Shown: in pieces, positions 46,062 through 53,975 of the stretch
How the letters are laid out: every line of letters starts with the position of its first letter
Position numbering within the stretch: the stretch's first letter is position 1
NCBI RefSeq assembly: GCF_049532985.1
Contig: NZ_CP186693.1
Coordinates: forward strand, 4,030,001 to 4,094,000
DNA from: Promicromonospora sp049532985
GTDB lineage: Bacteria; Actinomycetota; Actinomycetes; Actinomycetales; Cellulomonadaceae
Reading direction: 5' to 3'
DNA length: 64,000 nucleotides
Program-made: the position numbers and the translations under genes
The notes under the pieces: model-generated
What the model saw: only the letters and a program-made list of their open reading frames with translations
Told to the model about the DNA's origin: nothing
The model's database searches: none

Positions 46062-46784
46062 ATGAACGAGACCTGGATCGACAGGCCGCTGCTGGGCTTC
46101 GACACCGAGACCACGGGCGTGGACGTCACGGGCGACCGGATCGTCACCGCGGCTCTCGTGCTGCGCAGGCCCGGGGTGGGCACCGACGTCCGCACCTGGC
46201 TGATCGATCCGGGTGTCGAGATCCCGCAGGAGGCCGCTGCCATCCACGGCATCTCGACGGAGCATGCCCGGGCCCACGGCGTCCGGCCGCTGGAGGCGCT
46301 GGAGGAGATCGCCGCCCAGCTCGCCGAGCACCTGGCCGACGGTGTGCCCGTCGTGGCCTACAACGCGGCGTTCGACCTCTCGCTGCTCGACGCGGAGCTC
46401 GTGCGCCACGGGCTCAAGACCCTCCCCCAGCGCCTGGGACACCCGGTGGAGCCGGTCGTGGACCCGCTGGTCATCGACCGGTGGCTCGACCGTTACCGCC
46501 CGGGCAAGCGCCGCCTGGGCGACCTTTCGCAGTGGTACGGCGTGGTCTCCGACGGCGACCTGCACACCGCCGAGGTCGACGTGCTCGCGACGCTGGACGT
46601 CCTGGAGGCGCTGGCACGCCGGTTCCCCCAGCTGGGCCGCATGTCACTGGCCGACCTGCACCGGCAGCAGATCGGCGCGCACCGGCAGTGGGCCGTGAGC
46701 TTCAACGAGTGGCGCCGCGAGCAGGGGCTGGAGGGCCCTGGCGCGTCCGGGGCATGGCCGGTGCAGCACGCCTCAGGCGTCTGA
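46062..46784 (+). CDS. DnaQ-type 3'-5' exonuclease
   Basis: 240 residues from ATG 46062 with GGGAGGA 7 bases upstream. A DEDDh exonuclease: Exo I GFDTETTGVD, Exo II VAYNAAFDLSLLD, Exo III HTAEVDVLATLD. The rest is a short helical C-terminus without a polymerase-binding motif I recognise. It may proofread DNA synthesis like the epsilon subunit or degrade ssDNA/RNA in repair. Its neighbours (guaB3, the RidA-like gene) give no further hint. Confidence 0.9.
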   Translation: MNETWIDRPLLGFDTETTGVDVTGDRIVTAALVLRRPGVGTDVRTWLIDPGVEIPQEAAAIHGISTEHARAHGVRPLEALEEIAAQLAEHLADGVPVVAYNAAFDLSLLDAELVRHGLKTLPQRLGHPVEPVVDPLVIDRWLDRYRPGKRRLGDLSQWYGVVSDGDLHTAEVDVLATLDVLEALARRFPQLGRMSLADLHRQQIGAHRQWAVSFNEWRREQGLEGPGASGAWPVQHASGV

Positions 46785-46815
46785 CCGGCCGGCCCGGACG
46801 CACCGGAGACAGGGT

Positions 46816-47454
46816 TCAGCGCTGGTAGACGGCGTCGACCTCCACCTCGACCAGCCATCCGTCCACCGGAAGGTTCTCGACCTCCAGCGCGAAGCGGGAC
46901 GGACGGGCGTCGTTGACCACCATCGGCTCGGTCGTCGCCGAGCCGAGCTGGACGTCGAGCACCTCGCCGGTGGCCAGGTTCGTGTTGGCGAAGAACTGCC
47001 GGTAGGCCCGGTTCCAGCCGGCGAAGTCCATCTGCTCCTCACCGTCGGGGTTCTGCAGGAAGACCCGCATGGAGACGACGTCGTCGTACCCGAGCCCCGC
47101 CCGCTCGAGGTTCTCGCCGATGCGGGTGAGCGCGTTGATGCCCTGGGCCTCGGTGAGGGTCACGCCGTCGGGCAGCTCGCCGCCCGGGAAGACGTCGGTC
47201 GGGATGTAGCGCTCCTCCGGCGAGGCGCCCGGCGCCGTGTTGCGCGCGGCGGGCCCGAGCCCCGAGGACTTGTACCAGGAGACGTGCTTGCCGATGGCCA
47301 CGCCGTCGGCGATGAGCGGGGTGTCCCCGGTGACGAACGAGTGGGCCCGGTGCGGATCGGGCCGGAAGACGTGCGCGGCGGCGAAGGCGGTGCCGGGCAC
47401 GGCGACCGCCGCGGTCACGGCGACGGCAACGGCGAGCTTCGTGCGGTTCCTCAT
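46816..47454 (-). CDS. Sec-exported RidA-like (Rid superfamily) protein
   Basis: 212 residues from ATG 47454 with GGAGGA 6 bases upstream. A clean Sec signal peptide (KLAVAVAVTAAVAV, then AFA) is unusual, since Rid proteins are normally cytosolic. The mature part carries the Rid fold: ALTRIGENLERAGLGYDDVVSM, the VFLQNPDGEEQM and GWNRAYRQFF segments, and RPSRFALEVENLPVDGWLVE with the conserved Arg. RidA hydrolyses reactive enamines/imines to keto acids and ammonia. A flavin amine oxidase gene with a Tat signal lies divergently 351 bases away and would make such imines outside the cytoplasm. Confidence 0.82.
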   Translation of the reverse strand: MRNRTKLAVAVAVTAAVAVPGTAFAAAHVFRPDPHRAHSFVTGDTPLIADGVAIGKHVSWYKSSGLGPAARNTAPGASPEERYIPTDVFPGGELPDGVTLTEAQGINALTRIGENLERAGLGYDDVVSMRVFLQNPDGEEQMDFAGWNRAYRQFFANTNLATGEVLDVQLGSATTEPMVVNDARPSRFALEVENLPVDGWLVEVEVDAVYQR

Positions 47455-47805
47455 GGACGCTCCTCCAGCTTTCCGGCCGGGCGCCAGGACGGCGTCCGGT
47501 ACAGCCACCCAGCGTCCGGCGCCAGGTGGCGCGTGACGCTAGCCATCGGGCGTTACCGACGAATGACCGTCCTGGGTCGGCTCGGGAAAGGCTCGGACGC
47601 CGCGCCCGAATCGTTCCTGCACAGACGCTGACCTGCGGCGGGACCCCGAAACCACATGGTTACGCCGTGCAACTGCACAGAAACGGTGGCGACTCCCGGC
47701 GGTGACCGACGCTCTCTAGCGTCCGGCACGGTGCTGACGGCGGCTCCCGGCTTCCCGGCCGAGTTCCGCAGCGCGTCAGGCCTGTCGACACGAGAGGTAG
47801 GGACC
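47455..47805. other. Divergent regulatory region between RidA-like and amine oxidase genes
   Basis: No gene is seen in these 351 bases. TAGCGT -10-like boxes occur on the minus strand (47536-47541, toward the RidA-like gene) and on the plus strand (47717-47722, toward the oxidase), giving 5' leaders of about 75-80 bases. A dyad GTGCA-AC-TGCAC (47667-47678) lies between them and could be a shared operator. Confidence 0.35.
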
Positions 47806-49419
47806 GTGGTCACCGAGAAGAGCACCCCAGGAGTCTCCCGCCGCAACTTCCTCCAGGCCGTCGGCGCGGGGTCCAGCGCCGGCGTCATGTTCGCGACGAT
47901 GGGCGCCATGGGCCTGGCCCCGACCGCTGCCGCCCAGCCGAGGGCGCAGTCCTGGACTCCCCCGCAGGGCAGCGACTTCACGCTCACCGGCCGCTCCGCG
48001 AAGAAGGTGGTCGTCGTCGGCGCCGGACCCGCGGGCCTCACCACGGCGTACGAGCTGCAGAAGGCCGGCTACCAGGTCACGGTGCTGGAGGCCCGGCACC
48101 GGCCGGGCGGGCGCACCCTCACCATCCGTGGTGGCGACTCCGAGACCGACCTGAACGGTGTCACGCAGACCGCCCGGTTCGCCGACGGCATCTACCTCAA
48201 CGCCGGCGCGGCCCGCATCGCGCAGTGGATGGTCACGATGGACTACCTGCGCGAGCTGGGCGTGCCGTACGAGGTCTTCACCAACGCGAACGCCGACGCC
48301 TACATCTACAACGAACGATCCGGCGCGACGCCCGGCAACCCGGTCCGCTACCGCACCGCCAAGGCCGACGTCTTCGGCTACACCTCCGAGCTGCTGCACC
48401 ACGCCACCGACCAGGGCGCCCTGGACCAGCGCCTGACCGAGGAGGACAAGGAGAACCTGCGCACCTTCCTGCGCAGCTGGGGTTCGCTCGGTTCGGACGG
48501 CACCTACGCCGGCGGGAGCAACCGTGGCTTCGAGGTCTACCCGTCGGCGTGGAACGAGCACGGCACACCGCTGCCGGGCCCCGGGACCGTCGCCGAGGTG
48601 CTGGCCTCGAAGGTGGGCCAGTACTTCCCGTTCGAGATCAACTGGGAGCAGTCGATGCTCATGTTCCAGCCGAAGGGCGGCATGGACACGATCTACCGGT
48701 ACTTCGTCCGGGCGATCGGCGAGCACAACGTGCGGTTCCACTCCCCTGTCACGGGTGTCGAGAACACCAGCCGCGGAGCCCGGGTCACCTACACCGCACC
48801 GAACGGCCGGGAGCGCCAGATCGAGGCGGACTTCGTGGTCGCCGCGGCACCGGCCGGCCTGATGCGACGCTGGACCACCAACTGGGGTCCGGAGGTCGAC
48901 GCGGCGCTCGGTGAGTTCGCCGTGGGCACCCCGGCCGGCAAGATCGGCCTGCAGTACCGGTCCCGGTTCTGGGAGGACGACCACCGGATCTTCGGCGGGA
49001 TCACCGAGACCGACATGGACCTCGCCCACCTCTGGTACCCGTCCTACGGGTACGGCGAGCGCAAGGGGCTGATCGTCGGCTACTACAACACCGGCGCGAA
49101 CGCACGCACCTACGCCGACATGACCCCACGTCAGCGCGAGCTGCGAGCCGTCGAGCAGGGCGTGAAGATCCACGGGGAGAAGTACCGCACCGAGCTGGAC
49201 ACCTCCTTCTCGATCGCCTGGCACAAGGTGCCCTACATCGAAGGGGCCTGGGCGTTCCCGAACACCACGTCGGCCGGCTTCCGCCTGCTGCAGCAGGGGG
49301 CGGGGAACGTGTACTTCGCGGGCGACTGGATGTCCGAGATCTCGGCGTGGCAGCACGGCGCGTTCTGGTCCGCCCGCTACGCGGTGCAGACCCTGCACGC
49401 CCGCGTCATGTCGAGCTGA
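47806..49419 (+). CDS. Tat-exported flavin amine oxidase (L-amino-acid oxidase-like)
   Basis: 537 residues from GTG 47806 with GTAGGGA upstream. A Tat signal is clear (S-R12-R13-N-F-L-Q, then a hydrophobic stretch to about residue 47). The FAD site follows (VVVVGAGPAGLTTAYELQKAG, EARHRPGGRTLT), then the amine-oxidase substrate domain, and the C-terminal flavin contact GNVYFAGDWMSEISAWQHGA. It oxidises an amino acid or amine to an imine and H2O2 outside the cytoplasm, folded with FAD before export. The adjacent exported RidA-like protein could hydrolyse the imine. The exact substrate is not decidable. Confidence 0.88.
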   Translation: MVTEKSTPGVSRRNFLQAVGAGSSAGVMFATMGAMGLAPTAAAQPRAQSWTPPQGSDFTLTGRSAKKVVVVGAGPAGLTTAYELQKAGYQVTVLEARHRPGGRTLTIRGGDSETDLNGVTQTARFADGIYLNAGAARIAQWMVTMDYLRELGVPYEVFTNANADAYIYNERSGATPGNPVRYRTAKADVFGYTSELLHHATDQGALDQRLTEEDKENLRTFLRSWGSLGSDGTYAGGSNRGFEVYPSAWNEHGTPLPGPGTVAEVLASKVGQYFPFEINWEQSMLMFQPKGGMDTIYRYFVRAIGEHNVRFHSPVTGVENTSRGARVTYTAPNGRERQIEADFVVAAAPAGLMRRWTTNWGPEVDAALGEFAVGTPAGKIGLQYRSRFWEDDHRIFGGITETDMDLAHLWYPSYGYGERKGLIVGYYNTGANARTYADMTPRQRELRAVEQGVKIHGEKYRTELDTSFSIAWHKVPYIEGAWAFPNTTSAGFRLLQQGAGNVYFAGDWMSEISAWQHGAFWSARYAVQTLHARVMSS

Positions 49420-49456
49420 CCCGGACCGGGCCCCGCCGAACTCGGACGTCGGCCCC

Positions 49457-49531
49457 GGGCACGGGCACGGGCACGGACGGCACGAGCACGGGCACGGGCA
49501 CGGGCACGGGCACGGGCACGGGCACGGGCAC
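49457..49531. repeat. GGGCAC hexanucleotide tandem repeats
   Basis: Three perfect GGGCAC units (49457-49474), an interrupted stretch, then seven perfect units (49490-49531), in the gap after the amine oxidase gene. A likely slippage-prone microsatellite; it is not in any credible coding frame. Confidence 0.85.
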
Positions 49532-49540
49532 GAGCACGAA

Positions 49541-49616
49541 AAGTGCGCTTCTACCCAGTCATCGGGCCCAGATCCAGTTCGAAATCTGGGCCCGATGACT
49601 GGGTAGAAGCGCACTT
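49541..49616. repeat. 33-bp perfect inverted repeat (stem-loop)
   Basis: Arms 49541-49573 and 49584-49616 are exact inverted repeats with a 10-base loop (CCAGTTCGAA). It is the longest of the stem-loops in this window, between convergent genes (the amine oxidase and guaB). A terminator by position; a dispersed palindromic repeat or small mobile element is the alternative. No U-tract. Confidence 0.75.
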
Positions 49617-49867
49617 CGTGGTGCGGCGCTGTGCGGCGCCCCGCTGTGCGACGCAAAGCTGCGCGCCTCGGCTCGCTGCGGCCCGGCCCGGCTCGACTCG
49701 CCCCGCTTCGGCTAGCTTCGACTCGCCCCGCTCGGCAAGCTTCGGCCAGCCCCGCTTCGGCTCGGTGCGACGAGCCTGGACTCGGCGCGACGAGCCTCGA
49801 CACGGCTAGGTGCAAGCCAAGCCCGGCCAGCCGCGCCAGCGACTACCGCTCCGCCGGCACCCGCCCG
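49617..49867. other. Low-complexity C/G-rich spacer before the guaB end
   Basis: Degenerate short repeats (GCTTCGGC, ACTCGCCCCG, GCGACGAGCCT) fill this stretch. No gene or RNA is recognisable. Confidence 0.5.
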
Positions 49868-51382
49868 CTAGAAGCCCGAGTAGTTCGGCGCCTCGACCGT
49901 CATCTGCACGTCGTGCGGGTGGCTCTCCTTGAGCGACGCCGACGTGATGCGCACGAACCGGCCGTTGGCCTGCAGCTCGGGCACCGTCCGCGCGCCGGTG
50001 TAGAACATCGTCTGGTGCAGACCGCCGATGAGCTGGTGCGCCACGGTGGCCAGCGGGCCCTTGTAGGCGACCTGGCCCTCGATGCCCTCGGGCACGATCT
50101 TGTCGTCGCTGGTGACCTCGGCCTGGAAGTACCGGTCCTTCGAGTACGACTTCTTGCCGCGCGAGGACATGGCGCCCATCGAACCCATGCCGCGATAGGT
50201 CTTGAACTGCTTGCCGTTGACGAGCACCAGGTCACCCGGCGTCTCCTCGCAGCCCGCGAACAGCGAGCCGAGCATCACGCTGTCGGCTCCGGCCACGAGG
50301 GCCTTGCCGATCTCGCCAGAGTGCTTGAGGCCGCCGTCGGCGATCACGGGGACACCCGCGGGCTTGGCCGCGAGCGACGCCTCGTAGACCGCGGTGATCT
50401 GCGGGACGCCCACGCCGGTCACGACGCGGGTGGTGCAGATGGAGCCCGGCCCGACGCCGACCTTCACGGCGTCGGCCCCGGCGTCGACGAACGCCTGCGC
50501 GCCCTGGCGGGTGGCGACGTTGCCGCCGATCACCTGGACGTCCTTGGTGGCCGGGTCGGTCTTGAGGCGCTTGACCATGTCGATCAGCATGCGGACGTTG
50601 CCGTGCGCGGTGTCGGCCACGAGCACGTCCACGCCCGCCTCGATCAGGGCGGTGGCGCGCTGCCACGCGTCGCCGAAGTAGCCGATCGCGGCGCCGACCA
50701 TGAGGCGGCCCTGGCCGTCCTTGGACGAGTCCGGGAACTGCTCCGACTTGACGAAGTCCTTGACGGTGATGAGCCCCGTGATGCGGCCGTCGGGGTCGAT
50801 CAGCGGGAGCCGCTCCAGCTTGTGCTTGCGCAGCAGCAGCGTGGCGTCGTCCCGCGAGATGCCCGCCGGGCCCGTGATCAGCGGCTGCGGCGTCATCACC
50901 TCGTCCACCTTGGTGGTGGCCCACTCGGCGACGGGCGTGAAGCGCAGGTCACGGTTGGTGACCATGCCGATGAGCTTGTTGTCGGAGTCCACCACCGGGA
51001 AGCCGGAGATCCGGAACTGGCCCGCGAGGGTGTCGAGCTCCTCGAGCGTGGCGTCCGGGCCGATGGTGACCGGGTTGGTGATGATGCCGGTCTGCGTCCG
51101 CTTCACGAGGTCGACCTGGTAAGCCTGGTCCTCGATGGAGAGGTTGCGGTGCAGCACCCCCAGGCCGCCCTGACGCGCCATGGCGATCGCCATGGCCGAC
51201 TCGGTGACCGTGTCCATCGCCGCGGAGAGCAGCGGGATCTTGAGCGAGATCTCGCGCGTGAGGCGAGACGTCGTGTCGATGTCCGACGGCGCCAGGTCGG
51301 AGTAACCCGGCAGCAGCAGGACGTCGTCATAGGTGAGCCCGAGGAAACCGAACGGGTCGCCCGGCGAGGTCTGGTCCGTCAT
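49868..51382 (-). CDS. guaB: IMP dehydrogenase
   Basis: 504 residues, standard length. NAD-dependent oxidation of IMP to XMP, the step before guaA. The barrel (LTYDDVLLLPGYSD) is interrupted by a tandem CBS pair (about 95-215: MVTNRDLRF, LIDPDGRITGLITVKDF). The catalytic Cys is C316 in GPGSICTTRVVTGVG, and the mobile flap RGMGSMGAM is present. ATG 51382 sits 6 bases after a TAGACT -10 box. Confidence 0.96.
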   Translation of the reverse strand: MTDQTSPGDPFGFLGLTYDDVLLLPGYSDLAPSDIDTTSRLTREISLKIPLLSAAMDTVTESAMAIAMARQGGLGVLHRNLSIEDQAYQVDLVKRTQTGIITNPVTIGPDATLEELDTLAGQFRISGFPVVDSDNKLIGMVTNRDLRFTPVAEWATTKVDEVMTPQPLITGPAGISRDDATLLLRKHKLERLPLIDPDGRITGLITVKDFVKSEQFPDSSKDGQGRLMVGAAIGYFGDAWQRATALIEAGVDVLVADTAHGNVRMLIDMVKRLKTDPATKDVQVIGGNVATRQGAQAFVDAGADAVKVGVGPGSICTTRVVTGVGVPQITAVYEASLAAKPAGVPVIADGGLKHSGEIGKALVAGADSVMLGSLFAGCEETPGDLVLVNGKQFKTYRGMGSMGAMSSRGKKSYSKDRYFQAEVTSDDKIVPEGIEGQVAYKGPLATVAHQLIGGLHQTMFYTGARTVPELQANGRFVRITSASLKESHPHDVQMTVEAPNYSGF

Positions 51383-51394
51383 GCAGCAAGTCTA
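51383..51394 (-). promoter_or_regulatory. -10 box of guaB
   Basis: On the minus strand TAGACT (51389-51394) is 6 bases before ATG 51382, identical to guaA in hexamer and spacing; leaderless start likely. Confidence 0.5.
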
Positions 51395-51449
51395 CGGCGG
51401 GTGCGCCCGTGGAACCCGGCCGGGTGGTGATGGCCACCCGAGGCGTGCG

Positions 51450-52688
51450 TCACCTCGCCTTGATGACGGCGAGCACCTCGTGCAGCAGGCCGGTGAACGA
51501 GCGCACGCGCTGCACCGTGGGACCGAACGGCAGGTCCGTCGCGGCGGCGTCCGCCCGCAGGCCCACGAAGATCGGCAGCTCGGGGTAGCTCTCGTTGACG
51601 GCGTGCACCACGTCGAGGTCCGGCTTGTTCTGCGTGGTGGCCAGCACGACCGCCGTCGGGCGGACCATCGTGACCAGCTCGACCGAGCGGTGCGTGCTGG
51701 CGGGGCCCGTGACGATGCGCGCCATCGAGCCCTGCGCGGCCAGCGCCGCCGCCAGTGCGTGCGCCGACAGCGGCACCACCTCGTCGGGGGCGGCGAACAC
51801 CAGGACGATCTTGCGCATCCGACTCGGGTGGTTGGCCGGCGGGCCGCCCGCCTCCACCATCGCGCGCTCGAACTCCTCCGTGTAGTTGCGCAGCGCCCGC
51901 AGGGCGGAGGTCGCGAGCACCACCTCCGGCATCTCACCGGGGCCGGCGAGCACGGTGCGCTCGGACAGCCGCAGCCACGCCGGTTCCACGAGGTCGGTCC
52001 ACCACGTGGCGGGGTCGCCGTCCGGACCGAGCACGAGGAGGTTGTCGCAGGCGGTACGGCTGTAGGCCAGGGCGGCGTCGACCAGGGCGGACACCCGTCC
52101 GGAGGTCGGTGCCGGCGCAGTGGCCGACCGCGGGCCGAGCGCCGGCCCGCCGCCCGTCTGGCGGCCGGCGGGCTCCCCCGTCGCCCCGCCGGGCAGGGCC
52201 CGCAGCCGGGCGCGCCGCGGTTCCTGCGCCACGTCCTCGGACGACGCCGGACCGGCGCCGTCGTCGGGGTCGTCCTCCTCGTCCGGTGCTTCCACCGTGC
52301 CGACGAAGGTCTCCGCGAACTCGGGCTCGTCGCCGTCCTCGATGTCGTCGCCGGCGCCCTCGACCTGCACGGCGGGCAGCGCCGGGGCGGTCCGGGTGGC
52401 GACCTCCAGCTCGGCGTCGCCGGCCTCGACCGCGGCGCGCGCGGCGTCGACGGGCGCGACGCCCTCCAGCGTGAGCCGTCGCATCACCAGCAGCCGGGCG
52501 ACGTCGTCCGGTGTGTAGCGACGGTGCGAGCCCGCGGTGCGGCCCGACGGGCCGAGCCCGTACCGGCGGTCCCACGTGCGCAGGGTGGCGGGAGCGACCC
52601 CGAGGCGCCGGGCCACCGCCGCGACGGCCAGCCCGGGGCTGGATGTACGTGACCCGCCCGGGTTCTGGGCAGGCCGCGAAGAAGTCAT
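51450..52688 (-). CDS. MerR-family regulator with C-terminal cobalamin-domain-like module
   Basis: 412 residues from ATG 52688. An N-terminal MerR HTH (AVAAVARRLGVAPATLRTWDRRYGL, SHRRYTPDDVARLLVMRRL) is followed by an acidic, probably disordered linker (about 100-200). The C-terminal half resembles the helical cap and Rossmann domain of cobalamin-binding MerR proteins (WLRLSERTVLAGPG; RKIVLVFAAPDEVVPLSAHALAAALAAQG; AVVLATTQNKPDLDVVHAVNE). The loop that should carry the cobalt-binding His reads DEVVPLSAHAL with no His at the right place, so vitamin B12 binding is doubtful. Targets unknown. guaB follows 67 bases downstream. Confidence 0.8.
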   Translation of the reverse strand: MTSSRPAQNPGGSRTSSPGLAVAAVARRLGVAPATLRTWDRRYGLGPSGRTAGSHRRYTPDDVARLLVMRRLTLEGVAPVDAARAAVEAGDAELEVATRTAPALPAVQVEGAGDDIEDGDEPEFAETFVGTVEAPDEEDDPDDGAGPASSEDVAQEPRRARLRALPGGATGEPAGRQTGGGPALGPRSATAPAPTSGRVSALVDAALAYSRTACDNLLVLGPDGDPATWWTDLVEPAWLRLSERTVLAGPGEMPEVVLATSALRALRNYTEEFERAMVEAGGPPANHPSRMRKIVLVFAAPDEVVPLSAHALAAALAAQGSMARIVTGPASTHRSVELVTMVRPTAVVLATTQNKPDLDVVHAVNESYPELPIFVGLRADAAATDLPFGPTVQRVRSFTGLLHEVLAVIKAR

Positions 52689-52843
52689 GGACTCGATTCT
52701 GCCCACCCGGGCCCCTCCGCGCCACTGCGAAATCCGGCGTGCCGCCGATCTCGGTCGAATTCGGTTCACATCCGAACAAACCCGGTCAGCCATGACGCGG
52801 TTCCGTCCGACTCGATTCGAACCACATGAAGAGGAATTGCCCC

Positions 52844-52879
52844 TTGAACAACTTCTGCACAACTTGTAGGTTGTTCGCC
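52844..52879 (+). promoter_or_regulatory. Sigma-A-type promoter of whiB
   Basis: -35 TTGAAC (52844-52849), 17-base spacer, -10 TAGGTT (52867-52872), then 7 bases to ATG 52880. Both boxes and spacing fit well; the transcript is probably leaderless. Confidence 0.7.
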
Positions 52880-53167
52880 ATGACGGAGATCTCGAGGCTT
52901 CCCGGTCCGGTGATGGAGCTGTGGGAATGGCAGTACCAGGGAGCGTGCCGCGACGCGGACGACACCCTGTTCTTCCACCCCGAGGGCGAGCGGGGTTCGA
53001 CCCGGCGGCGCCGCGCGGAGGCGGCCAAGGCGATCTGCCGCTCCTGCCCCGTGATGATGCAGTGCCGCGAGCAGTCGCTCCGCGTGCGCGAGCCGTACGG
53101 CGTGTGGGGCGGCCTCAGCGAGGACGAGCGCTCCGCGATCCTCGCCGGCAAGTCCGTCTCGGCCTGA
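52880..53167 (+). CDS. WhiB-family iron-sulfur transcriptional regulator
   Basis: 95 residues from ATG 52880; a longer frame from 52826 would cross the promoter. The four 4Fe-4S cysteines are C23, C53, C56 and C62 (CRSCPVMMQC), followed by the turn GVWGGLSEDER that contacts the sigma factor, and a short basic end. The size and pattern fit WhiB1/WhiB2-like proteins of actinobacteria, which tune sigma-A promoters in response to cluster state; the subtype is not decided here. Confidence 0.93.
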   Translation: MTEISRLPGPVMELWEWQYQGACRDADDTLFFHPEGERGSTRRRRAEAAKAICRSCPVMMQCREQSLRVREPYGVWGGLSEDERSAILAGKSVSA

Positions 53168-53283
53168 CCAGGTTCACGCACCAGTTCTCGCACCACCCCT
53201 GACCCACTCCTGACCTGGTCTCCGCCTGACCACAGACAGCTGTCCGGCGCGCACTGACGACGAAGCAGAGCACGACGCAACGA

Positions 53284-53320
53284 CAGAGGGCCCCGCACCG
53301 ATCCGGTGCGGGGCCCTCTG
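53284..53320. terminator. 17-bp perfect stem-loop between whiB and groES
   Basis: Arms 53284-53300 and 53304-53320 pair perfectly with a 3-base loop. It lies between the convergent ends of whiB (116 bases before) and groES (25 bases after). Confidence 0.75.
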
Positions 53321-53345
53321 CTTCAAGCAGGGTGCGGGGCTGAGA

Positions 53346-53642
53346 TCAGCCCACGACCACGGCGAGGATGTCACGGGCCGAGAGGACCAGGTAGTCCTCG
53401 CCCGCGTACTTGACCTCGGTGCCGCCGTACTTGGAGTAGATCACCTTGTCACCGACGGCGACGTCCAGCGGCACACGGTTGCCGTTGTCGTCGATGCGGC
53501 CCTGGCCCACGGCCAGAACCTCGCCCTCCTGGGGCTTCTCCTTCGCGGTGTCCGGGATGACCAGGCCGGAAGCGGTCGTGGTCTCGGCTTCGAGAGCCTT
53601 GACGACGATCCGGTCCTCGAGCGGCTTGATGGGGACCGACAC
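53346..53642 (-). CDS. groES: Co-chaperonin GroES (Cpn10)
   Basis: 98 residues, GTG start with GAGGAGG 6 bases upstream. Typical Cpn10: KPLEDRIVVKALEAE, the mobile loop TTASGLVIPDTAKEKPQEGEV, and KYGGTEVKYAGEDYLVLSARDILA. It caps the GroEL folding chamber. No groEL follows: the gene ends at a terminator facing whiB. The promoter carries a CIRCE element, so the HrcA repressor controls it during heat stress. A leader of roughly 160 bases separates promoter and start. Confidence 0.96.
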   Translation of the reverse strand: MSVPIKPLEDRIVVKALEAETTTASGLVIPDTAKEKPQEGEVLAVGQGRIDDNGNRVPLDVAVGDKVIYSKYGGTEVKYAGEDYLVLSARDILAVVVG

Positions 53643-53808
53643 GTCGGACCTCCTCTTTCGTGAGCGGATCGAGAGATCTGCATCGTGATGGACTTAAGGG
53701 GCTCGAACGTTCGACGGTCCGCCGTCGTCGCGGGTGCCGGCGGGCACGAACGTCTGGGTCCTCCGTCACGGGCCCGTGGACCGGGCTCCGCGGCGGCGAA
53801 CAACCCCA

Positions 53809-53849
53809 AATCTAGGTCGGCGCTAGCACTCGGTCAAGGCGAGTGCCAA
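53809..53849 (-). promoter_or_regulatory. CIRCE operator overlapping the groES sigma-A promoter
   Basis: On the plus strand CTAGCACTC (53823-53831), 9 bases, GAGTGCCAA (53841-53849) match the CIRCE consensus TTAGCACTC-N9-GAGTGCTAA. On the minus strand -35 TTGACC (53832-53837) lies in the CIRCE spacer, with a 17-base gap to -10 TAGATT (53809-53814). HrcA bound here would block RNA polymerase. Confidence 0.88.
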
Positions 53850-53975
53850 TCGCGTGAGCCTGCTCACCCTCCGGGCCCCAGGCATGCGCCACGCATCCCG
53901 GAAACACGCCATCTCTCCGAAAAGGATTCGTCCGGTCCCTCGCCACGACCAGGACAAACGTGGAAAGATCTTCCC

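Noticed and set aside
49457..49616. CRISPR-like array at the GGGCAC repeats and hairpin.
   Set aside because: The units are 6 bases without spacers, and the palindrome is single; no cas genes are present.
49541..49616. Insertion-sequence terminal repeats.
   Set aside because: The arms are only 10 bases apart with no transposase between, so they cannot be the ends of an autonomous element.
47776..49815. A 679-codon minus-strand frame with a Cys-Pro repeat over the amine oxidase gene.
   Set aside because: The Cys-Pro run is only the GGGCAC microsatellite read on the other strand, and the rest is antisense to a well-supported oxidase.
52813..52822. GATTCGAACC resembling a tRNA T-loop.
   Set aside because: No cloverleaf can be built around it; acceptor and anticodon arms are missing.
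53685..53975. N-terminal extension of the methyltransferase to 53685.
   Set aside because: It would run through the CIRCE/promoter of groES and has no similarity; ATG 53976 has a fitting RBS.
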